From the NCBI RefSeq assembly GCF_009735625.1, contig NZ_CP046244.1, positions 3,298,909-3,362,908 on the forward strand: a stretch of 64,000 bases of DNA, given 5' to 3'. This stretch comes from Moorella glycerini. Lineage in GTDB: Bacteria > Bacillota > DSM-521 > Neomoorellales > Neomoorellaceae. Both the position numbers and the translations under genes were made by a program. Positions within the stretch are counted from its first letter, which is position 1; each line of letters begins with the position of its first letter. Below are positions 8,013-14,828 of this stretch, piece after piece. The notes under the pieces were generated by a model. The model searched no databases. It saw only the letters and a list, made by a program, of their open reading frames with translations, and had not been told where the DNA came from.

Positions 8013-8626
8013 GGCTTAACCTGACCCGACCGGCGGCAGCCTACTTAAAGGAGAAGCTCAATTTAACCCCCGATGAAGAAGAGATCGCCATCTATGGGCT
8101 GCAAGTTATCATCTATCCCCTCATAAGCTTGCTGTCCATCAGCCTGGTAGGCTGGCTGTTAGGCTGCCTGTATACCACCCTGGCCGCTACCTTAACGGCA
8201 GCTTTCCTGCGCCTGTGGTCCGGCGGGGCCCACAGCCGGTCGCCCCTAACGTGCACCCTGCTGGGGGCATTTGTTTCCCCGGCCCTAGGGAAAATATCTC
8301 TAGTGTTGGCGCCTCTTTTGAGCCCTTTTCACCTATTATTAACAATTATCCTGGGTTCGCTCTTATCCTTGTTCTTCGTCGGGCGCCTGGCCCCGGTTGA
8401 TTCTCCGGCCAAACCCCTTCTTTCCCCCCAATACCGCCAGAGAATGCGGCGTTTATCCATCACCAGCGTTTTTTTAATCGCCGCCGTACAAATTACCCTG
8501 CTGGCTACGGCCGAGGCCCCGGCCGTAGTCCTGGCCCTGAGCCTGGGTCTATGGTGGCAGACCTTTACTTTGACCAGGGCGGGACACCGGTTTGCCACTC
8601 TCATAGACGAAATAATCTCAGCGTAA
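8006..8626 (+). CDS. agrB: AgrB-like peptide-processing membrane protease
   Basis: 206 aa with several hydrophobic segments. The catalytic pair is present as His76 and Cys83 in RLWSGGAHSRSPLTCTLLG, with the 7-residue spacing seen in AgrB enzymes. AgrB removes the C-terminal tail of AgrD in the membrane and forms the thiolactone ring. The start is TTG at 8006 with AGAGGGGA upstream, overlapping the end of the previous gene. agrD follows after 18 bp. Confidence 0.9.
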   Translation: MLRLNLTRPAAAYLKEKLNLTPDEEEIAIYGLQVIIYPLISLLSISLVGWLLGCLYTTLAATLTAAFLRLWSGGAHSRSPLTCTLLGAFVSPALGKISLVLAPLLSPFHLLLTIILGSLLSLFFVGRLAPVDSPAKPLLSPQYRQRMRRLSITSVFLIAAVQITLLATAEAPAVVLALSLGLWWQTFTLTRAGHRFATLIDEIISA

Positions 8627-8644
8627 GCAGGGAGGTGAAAGAGG

Positions 8645-8776
8645 ATGAAGCGTTTACTTAACCGCCTTTTGCCTGCCGCATTCAGCGTCTTGGTCTTTGC
8701 CGCTGCTATTGGAGTCAAGCCAACTTGTGTATTCTTTTTCCATCAGCCCGAGGTGCCCAGGTCCCTCCGCAAATAG
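8645..8776 (+). CDS. agrD: AgrD-like cyclic autoinducer peptide precursor
   Basis: A 43-aa peptide starting at the ATG at 8645, with GGGAGGTGAAAGAGG just upstream. It has a basic amphipathic leader (MKRLLNRLLP), a hydrophobic middle (AAFSVLVFAAAIGV), a ring-forming core KPT-CVFFF and an acidic/proline tail HQPEVPRSLRK. This is the AgrD plan: leader, Cys plus four residues, then a xQPE-type tail removed by AgrB. By analogy with clostridial AgrD the mature signal is probably a five-residue thiolactone starting at Cys28 (CVFFF). That prediction is inference; the precursor identity is well supported by position after agrB. Confidence 0.9.
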   Translation: MKRLLNRLLPAAFSVLVFAAAIGVKPTCVFFFHQPEVPRSLRK

Positions 8777-8796
8777 GTGGCTCTTCAGAATAATCT

Positions 8797-8833
8797 GTAC
8801 CGGGAAGCCCCGCCCTTCCCGGTACCCATTTTT
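8797..8833 (+). terminator. Hairpin with short T-run after agrD
   Basis: A perfect 11-bp stem, GTACCGGGAAG / CTTCCCGGTAC, with a 7-base loop is followed within three bases by TTTTT. It could end, or only partly attenuate, transcription between agrD and the GGDEF/HD-GYP gene. Confidence 0.65.
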
Positions 8834-8914
8834 GAGGAATTGCGGGGGCTCGCTGCTCCAGGCAAATGAAAGAGATGACGTCTCAGCTTTAACTCTGGCA
8901 AGGGAGAAGCGTCG

Positions 8915-10588
8915 ATGCGTAAATGGGAGCAAAAGAGGGCGCAAGAGATATCCGAGTATATTTTAGTTACCCATATCGTCAGCCTTTTGATTTTTTTAAT
9001 GATCGTTTTCAGCTTCTACAATCTACCCTTAGGCTTTCATCTGCGTTTGTACTTGCTATTTATGTTTATTATTTTCGCTGCAACAATCATAGCGTATACT
9101 GCCAGCAAACTCCTCCCCAGAATAACCAATCTGGAACAGCCGCAGATAGATGAGATTTTGCTGCTGGCCGTCATTTTCCCGTTGGCCTTTATCTTTCTCT
9201 GGTACAGCCATAATTTTTTCGGGGCCAAGGTTTTGATCTTGGTCCCCTCCATAATCGCCGCCACCAGCCTGGGCAAGCTGGGGGGGACAGCGGCCGCTGT
9301 TGTGGCCAGCGCACTCCTTTTTTTTCTGGATTACCGCTTGCACAACCACTTGCCTCCCGAAATTTTCCAAACGAACTCTCTCATCACCAGCGTTAATCTC
9401 CTGCTCACCTGGCTGGTGGGCGGGCTGATGGAAGTAGAAAGGAAAACCCGGCAGGAGTTGCTCCAGCTTGCCGATTACGATCAATTAACCGGACTGCACA
9501 ACCACCGCTACCTGCAAGAAAAGCTGGCCCTAACCTTGCAAAAAGCGGCAGCGGAAAATCTTCCTGTATCCTTTGCCTTATTAGACATCGATCAATTTAA
9601 GTACTTTAATACGGTTTACGGTTACCAGAAGGGGGATGAAATTTTAGCCAACATCGGGCAATTATTAGGGGAGGAAATCAAAGAGCCGTGTTATGCAGCC
9701 CGCTACGGCGGGGATGAATTCGCCCTTATTTTTCCAGGGAAAGAAAAAAGCGAGGCCGCCAGGGTGACTTTCTATATTAAAGAAAAAATAGTGAGCCGCG
9801 CCAACATCTCCTTGCTGGAGAACGAAAGCACGCCGCCTTTCAAGCCTTTTACCATTGTTGTTGGCTTAGCGAGTTACCCGGCTGACGCTGACGGGATTTC
9901 TTCTCTGGTGAGGGCGGCAGAAAATGACCTTTACAGAGGCAAGTACTCGCGAGGCGACGCTTACCTTTATTATTCTATAATCAGCGAGATAACCCACTTA
10001 AAAGTCAAGGAGGCCTTCCCTACCCTCCAGACCCTGGTGGCGCTGATAAATATCAAAGACCGCTACACCTTCGGTCATTCGGAGAGGGTTATGTCTTACT
10101 CTCTAGCCCTAGCGAAAAAATTACCCCTCTCCGAGGAAGAAAAAGATACCTTGCGCTACGGTGCCTATTTACACGACCTTGGGAAGATCGAAGTCGAGAG
10201 CGCCATCCTAAATAAAACAGGCTTTTTAACCGCAAGAGAATGGGAGATCATGAAAATGCATACAATATATGGTAGCGAAATAGTCAAACCTTTACTATTT
10301 TTCCAAGATATATCACCGATTATTCGCTCCCATCATGAAAACTACGATGGCTCTGGCTATCCGGATGGCTTAAAGGGAGAGGAGATCCCGCTCCCGGCGC
10401 GCATTGTGCGCCTGGCCGACAGCTTCGATGCCATGACTACCGACCGCCCCTACAAAAAGGCGCTGACCTTTTCCCAGGCCAGCCAAGAATTGCAGCGGTA
10501 TGCTGGTAGCCACTACGACCCCTTGCTCGTAGACCTTTTTCTGGAAGCGGTGAAAGAAGCATATGAAAAACGGCAGAACTATCTGTAG
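8915..10588 (+). CDS. Membrane GGDEF plus HD-GYP protein (cyclic-di-GMP turnover)
   Basis: 557 aa: about six membrane segments (residues 15-172), a GGDEF domain (185-350) and an HD-GYP domain (370-557). The GGDEF active site is intact (RYGGDEFAL, 263-271), so it could make c-di-GMP. An RxxD inhibitory site is not visible; the corresponding place reads KEPC. The HD-GYP part has HDLGK at 420-424 and HHENYDGSGYP at 473-483, so it could hydrolyse c-di-GMP. The gene starts 138 bp after agrD, on the same strand, beyond a hairpin. The membrane region is a candidate receptor for a signal, possibly the agr peptide. Which activity dominates cannot be decided from sequence. Confidence 0.92.
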   Translation: MRKWEQKRAQEISEYILVTHIVSLLIFLMIVFSFYNLPLGFHLRLYLLFMFIIFAATIIAYTASKLLPRITNLEQPQIDEILLLAVIFPLAFIFLWYSHNFFGAKVLILVPSIIAATSLGKLGGTAAAVVASALLFFLDYRLHNHLPPEIFQTNSLITSVNLLLTWLVGGLMEVERKTRQELLQLADYDQLTGLHNHRYLQEKLALTLQKAAAENLPVSFALLDIDQFKYFNTVYGYQKGDEILANIGQLLGEEIKEPCYAARYGGDEFALIFPGKEKSEAARVTFYIKEKIVSRANISLLENESTPPFKPFTIVVGLASYPADADGISSLVRAAENDLYRGKYSRGDAYLYYSIISEITHLKVKEAFPTLQTLVALINIKDRYTFGHSERVMSYSLALAKKLPLSEEEKDTLRYGAYLHDLGKIEVESAILNKTGFLTAREWEIMKMHTIYGSEIVKPLLFFQDISPIIRSHHENYDGSGYPDGLKGEEIPLPARIVRLADSFDAMTTDRPYKKALTFSQASQELQRYAGSHYDPLLVDLFLEAVKEAYEKRQNYL

Positions 10589-10601
10589 AAAGGGTGTGGG
10601 G

Positions 10602-11033
10602 GTGTCCGGCCCGAAAAAATCTGCTGCTATACCTTTTCGTCTCCTGCCCGATCCCGGTTCCTGGGCCATACCTTCCCCGGAAGCGCTTTTTTTGGTGCTC
10701 ACTGAACAAAACTATCAAACGTATTACCCTGCAGCCCCCGAGGGAGCAGACTTCCTCCAAAATGTTTATCTCCTAGCCTGCTGGGGAATAAAACCCAATC
10801 CCGGTTATAAGCTCTCCATTTCGCAGATAGCCCAACATGCGCGGGAAGTCATTATAAGCATAAAGTTTATCGAGCCGGAACCCCCTAAATTTTATCCCCA
10901 GGTTGTCACTAGCCCCCTCGTGGTCTCTGAGGTAGCTAAAGCTGCTTTTTCTCCCCGCGGGCTGCTAACTTTTATCTTTATGGCAGAAAAGGGTTTGGAA
11001 CTAGCCCGCCTCGAAACTAATGTTTCACCGTAA
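10602..11033 (+). CDS. PrcB-like protein
   Basis: About 143 aa. The C-terminal half (NPGYKLSISQIAQHAREVIISIKF, then EPPKFYPQVVTSPLVVSEV) matches the pattern of the PrcB C-terminal domain. In the Treponema dentilisin complex, that protein is needed for assembly of the PrcA-PrtP subtilisin. No signal peptide is visible. GTG at 10602 or 10596 is the likely start; an upstream ATG at 10563 would overlap the preceding gene. It converges on a subtilase gene and the two 3' ends overlap by 9 bases. The pairing supports a role in protease function, but this remains inference. Confidence 0.65.
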   Translation: MSGPKKSAAIPFRLLPDPGSWAIPSPEALFLVLTEQNYQTYYPAAPEGADFLQNVYLLACWGIKPNPGYKLSISQIAQHAREVIISIKFIEPEPPKFYPQVVTSPLVVSEVAKAAFSPRGLLTFIFMAEKGLELARLETNVSP

Positions 11034-12236
11034 AGCCTTATAGGCGTTAGCCCGCCCTATAGGCGGATCAAAGCCCCCTGCGGGATCCGCCCCTTCTTCG
11101 ATCCTCTTCCTTACCTCCACATTGCTCAAGCCAGGATACTTGGCCCAGACTAAAGCCGCTATTCCGGCCACGTGCGGGCTGGCCATAGAGGTCCCTGACA
11201 GGTAGTCGTAGCCCAGGGCTATGCCATAATTGTGAATATAGTTGTCGTGGTTGGGGGTGGTAGAAAAGATGTTTAAACCCGGTGCGGCAATGTCCACCCA
11301 GGGCCCATAATTAGAAAAGAACGTGCGGCTGTCGTTTTCGTCTGTAGCTCCTACTGCGATGCAATTGGTATAAAAAGCGGGATAAAAAGGAGCTGAAGAA
11401 TTGTCATTGCCGGCCGCGGCAACCAGGACCACTCCCTGGCTCCAAGCATAATTAATAGCTTTTTCTAATACCTTAGACGGCCTGTTGCTACCGGCGCTAA
11501 TATTAATAACCCTGGCCCCATTTTTTGTGGCCCATATAATACCTTTGGCCAGCCAGCTATAGTAACCGCTCCCGTCATCGCCCAATACTTTAACGTTCAT
11601 GAGGCTGCACTTAAAGCCGACACCTGCCACCCCTTTGCCGTTGTTGGTGGCTGCTGCAGCGATTCCCGCCACGTGAGTACCATGACCGAATTTGTCATCT
11701 ACCGTCTTGCTGCGGGTAAAATTAACGTTGGCCGCAATTTGGGAGCTCAGGTCTTCGTGATCCTGGTCAATCCCGGAATCTAGAATGGCGATTTTCACTT
11801 CCCGGCTCCCCTTGGTCACCTTCCAGGCATCCGGTGCCTGAATCTTGGCCATTCCCCACTGTTTCTCAAAATAGGGATCATCAGGAATGAAAACGGCGCG
11901 GGCTATGTAGTCTGGCTCGGCAAATTCTACCTGGGGGTTGCGACTGTAATTGGCCACCTTCTCCCCGGCTTTTCCCTTTGCTACTTTAACTACTTCTATT
12001 CCTATCTCAGGGATAGCGTCGATTATCTGGGCATCATTTTGAACATGCACCCTCTCCTTAACGTCTGGAGGGATGCCGGGTTTAAATTTAACGAGAATCT
12101 GCTCTGCCGCGTGGGTATCATCCTGCCCGGGAATTAAAAAGGGGTCGGTGGCCGAGAAACTGCTAGTAGAAGCGAATAGTAAAGTTAAAATTAAACCTGC
12201 TAAAGATAAAAACAAACGCGTCCACAACTTTTGCAA
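11025..12236 (-). CDS. Secreted subtilisin-like serine protease (S8)
   Basis: 403 aa. A signal peptide (LWTRLFLSLAGLILTLLFAST) is followed by an inhibitor-like propeptide with EQILVKFKPG (45-54) and a catalytic domain from about 125. The catalytic triad is visible: Asp153 in DSGID, His185 in HGTHVAG and Ser350 in GTSMASPHVAG; the oxyanion Asn lies in AAAGNDN. The start is TTG at 12236 with AAGGAGAGG upstream. The enzyme should be exported and self-processed, degrading extracellular protein. The convergent PrcB-like gene may encode a partner. It lies near the agr locus, and such systems often control secreted proteases, but no shared regulation is seen in sequence. Confidence 0.95.
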   Translation of the reverse strand: MQKLWTRLFLSLAGLILTLLFASTSSFSATDPFLIPGQDDTHAAEQILVKFKPGIPPDVKERVHVQNDAQIIDAIPEIGIEVVKVAKGKAGEKVANYSRNPQVEFAEPDYIARAVFIPDDPYFEKQWGMAKIQAPDAWKVTKGSREVKIAILDSGIDQDHEDLSSQIAANVNFTRSKTVDDKFGHGTHVAGIAAAATNNGKGVAGVGFKCSLMNVKVLGDDGSGYYSWLAKGIIWATKNGARVINISAGSNRPSKVLEKAINYAWSQGVVLVAAAGNDNSSAPFYPAFYTNCIAVGATDENDSRTFFSNYGPWVDIAAPGLNIFSTTPNHDNYIHNYGIALGYDYLSGTSMASPHVAGIAALVWAKYPGLSNVEVRKRIEEGADPAGGFDPPIGRANAYKALR

Positions 12237-12328
12237 AGCCTATCCTCTCCTTTCCGTTAAAACTGGATAGTGTCCTCAAGACAGCGCCCCTGCCGGGCGT
12301 GGTCAATAATAGCTTCCCGCCAGGGAAA

Positions 12329-14404
12329 CTATTCCTCTGCAGCACCGCGCCAGTAGTTAACTTCTTGCAAGAGAGATATTACTCCTGCATTCCGGGTGAA
12401 CTCTTCCAGGCTGTAGCGAGCTTTACGCCGCCAGTTGGGGTAATGGACCTCCGTGCCCGGGATATTCTGAGGCTCCGTTTCCAGCCACAGGTCCTCCAGG
12501 TTGACCAGGAGCAAATGCGCCGGGCTGGCGGCCAGGTACGCCAGGCATCCCCGCAGGAGACTATCGGTCGCTGTAGTCGGCACCTGCAAAAAGCCGCGGT
12601 TATATAAGAAGACCGGTAAGGCCGCGCGCTGGCGGCCGCTCTTTTGCCCTTCCCGCCTGAAGGCGGCAAAGGGCGGCATATCATGGGTGTTCAGGCAGGC
12701 CAGGCTCTCGCGAGGTACCGGCCTCAGGGCCCGGCCCGGATTTCCTGTATGCTCCGCGGCCAGGACATACATGCGCTTAATCTTGTGCCTGGTCATGGCC
12801 TGGCGCACGTAACCCGGCACTGTTCCCAGGTCTTCGCCCACCAGGATAGCCTTGTGGCGCCGGGACTCCAGCGCCAGGATGGCGTAAAATTCCCCGGCGT
12901 GGTAGCGAACATAAACTCCCTCCGTGGCCGCCAGCCCCTGGGGTATCCAATAGAGGCGGTGGAGCCCCATGACGTGGTCGAGGCGCAAGATACCGGCGTG
13001 GCGCAGGTGATGGCGCAGGCAGGCGATGTAATAGCGGTAGCCGTCTTCCCGGATCCCCTCCGGGTGCAGGGGGGGAAACCCCCAGTCCTGCCCCTGGCGA
13101 AAAAAGGTATCCGGCGGGGCGCCGCTGCTGGCCGCCAGGACGAAATTCCGGCGATGGCGCCAGACATCATAACCCTCACGGTGAACCCCCAGGGGCAGGT
13201 CCAGGTATAAGCCCGGGCCGGAGCGCCGCGCGCGGGTCGCCAGGGCTTGCACCTGCCGCTGGGCCTGCCACTGGACGTAGAGGTGATATTGCATGGCTTC
13301 CGTATCGTAATCGCCTTCTTTAAGGCAACCCTCCCGCATGCGGGAGGGCCACTCAGTCCAAGCGGCGCGCTGTTTTTCGACGGCGGCCCGGAAACGGGCG
13401 TAGTCCCGGGCTGCCGGCTTGCCGGCCAGCCAGGCCTCCATCTCCGCTCGCCCGCCGGTGTCGCTGGCAAAAAAATGGCGGGCACAAAGGGCCAGCAACC
13501 GTCTTTTCAGGCCCATCCCCCGGCGATAGTCGACCAGGCGCCCGGCCCGCAGAGAGGCGATCTCCTCCCGTACCGCCGCCGAGTTCAGCAAATCTCCAAC
13601 TTCCCGGCACTGCCGTGCCTCTTCCAGGCGGGAAATATCCAGGTAAAACTCGTTCCAGAAAAGGCGGCTGACCGGCTGGTAGGGGCTGGGATCAAAGGGT
13701 TCATCCAGGAAAGCCGCCAGCAGCGGTAAAGTGCCGGTGAAGCTGCCCCCCAGTTTTTTGACCCAGAGGGATAAGGCCTCCAGGTCGCCAAAATCCCCTG
13801 CCCCTATGCTCCGGCGTGAATGAAGGGCATAGAGGGGCAAAAAACAGCCCCAAAGGTGTTCTCCCTGGCCTGCTGCCGGGTACCAGGCTTGGGCAGGGGC
13901 GGCAATAATCAATACCTTCCTGGTAAGGCCGGGCAGGGATATTTGGAGGTGGTGGTAGCCCCAGGGCAACCGCGCGGGAAGGTTGAGCTGCCGGGCTACA
14001 AAGGCTACCCCTTCCACCTCGCTGACCCGGATTAGCGGTAGGCGGTCCAAGTCGATTACCTGCTGCCACAAGCGCCCGTCTTCCAGGCGCAGCCTGCATT
14101 CCAGGGGTCCGGCCGCCCTCCCGGCGGGGAGGCGCAGCTCCAGGCGCGGCGGCCGGCCGGCCCAGGCCACGGCTACCGGCTCGCAGAAACGCCGCCAGTA
14201 TTGCAGCCGCCCTTCCCGCAGGGCGCCGGCAAGGTCCCCCGGACGCGCCACCGCCACCCCCAGGGCCCGCAGCACCGCCAGTAACGCTTCCGGGCCGGCC
14301 GCCCGCAATTTACCCTCCACGTCGCAATAGGCTGGCTCTACCCCATACAGGCGGCATAACCGGTACAAAAGACGCAACCATTTTCCTGACGAAATCTCCT
14401 TCAT
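12329..14404 (-). CDS. malQ: 4-alpha-glucanotransferase (amylomaltase, GH77)
   Basis: 691 aa. Transfers alpha-1,4-glucan segments between maltodextrins, releasing glucose. The GH77 catalytic motifs are present: the nucleophile Asp in ILRLDHVMGLHRLYWIP, the acid/base Glu in LVGEDLGTVP, and the third acid in CLNTHDMPPF. The length is that of the long bacterial MalQ form, with an N-terminal extension of about 150 residues. It is the last gene of a minus-strand glycogen cluster, 36 bp after the CBS gene. GC is locally high. It works with the phosphorylase to recycle short oligomers. Confidence 0.94.
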   Translation of the reverse strand: MKEISSGKWLRLLYRLCRLYGVEPAYCDVEGKLRAAGPEALLAVLRALGVAVARPGDLAGALREGRLQYWRRFCEPVAVAWAGRPPRLELRLPAGRAAGPLECRLRLEDGRLWQQVIDLDRLPLIRVSEVEGVAFVARQLNLPARLPWGYHHLQISLPGLTRKVLIIAAPAQAWYPAAGQGEHLWGCFLPLYALHSRRSIGAGDFGDLEALSLWVKKLGGSFTGTLPLLAAFLDEPFDPSPYQPVSRLFWNEFYLDISRLEEARQCREVGDLLNSAAVREEIASLRAGRLVDYRRGMGLKRRLLALCARHFFASDTGGRAEMEAWLAGKPAARDYARFRAAVEKQRAAWTEWPSRMREGCLKEGDYDTEAMQYHLYVQWQAQRQVQALATRARRSGPGLYLDLPLGVHREGYDVWRHRRNFVLAASSGAPPDTFFRQGQDWGFPPLHPEGIREDGYRYYIACLRHHLRHAGILRLDHVMGLHRLYWIPQGLAATEGVYVRYHAGEFYAILALESRRHKAILVGEDLGTVPGYVRQAMTRHKIKRMYVLAAEHTGNPGRALRPVPRESLACLNTHDMPPFAAFRREGQKSGRQRAALPVFLYNRGFLQVPTTATDSLLRGCLAYLAASPAHLLLVNLEDLWLETEPQNIPGTEVHYPNWRRKARYSLEEFTRNAGVISLLQEVNYWRGAAEE

Positions 14405-14440
14405 CCCCCCAGGCAGCTATATCCTCGCAGACATTATTAT

Positions 14441-14797
14441 TTATCTCCTGGCCATGGCGGCCACAATGTTGGCCCGGCTAATGATGCCCACCAGGCGGCC
14501 GTTACTGTAAACAGGTACCCGTTTGATTTTATTTTCATGTAAAACAGCGGCCACCTCTTCTACCGGCGTCTCGGCGTCGACGGCGATGACCTCCCGGGTC
14601 ATAATATCCCGTACCAGCTCGCCATTCTTTAAACCGATTAAATCCCCTTCCGTTACGATTCCCACCACGCGATTGCCCTCATCGCATACCGGCACCCCGC
14701 TGATCTTGTGCTCCGCCAGCAATCTGGTCAGCTCGTAAATCCGGGCCGAGGCATTGATTACTATTACTTCCGTGGTCATGATATCCCTGGCCAGCAT
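14441..14797 (-). CDS. CBS-pair domain protein
   Basis: 118 aa, consisting of two CBS motifs and nothing else: ARDIMTTEVIVINASA...SGVPVCDEGNRVVGIVTEGDLI and VRDIMTREVIAVDAET...RVPVYSNGRLVGIISRANIV. CBS pairs bind adenine nucleotides such as AMP or ATP. It is sandwiched between the glucan phosphorylase and amylomaltase genes with 31- and 36-bp gaps, so it is probably co-transcribed. An energy-sensing role for the glycogen enzymes is an inference from position. Confidence 0.9.
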   Translation of the reverse strand: MLARDIMTTEVIVINASARIYELTRLLAEHKISGVPVCDEGNRVVGIVTEGDLIGLKNGELVRDIMTREVIAVDAETPVEEVAAVLHENKIKRVPVYSNGRLVGIISRANIVAAMARR

Positions 14798-14828
14798 AAT
14801 ATTTTCCCCCCTTTCCGCAAAAAAATTT

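Noticed and set aside
12299-12330. Hairpin at the malQ stop codon as a terminator
   Set aside because: The stem is plausible but no T-run follows on the minus strand.
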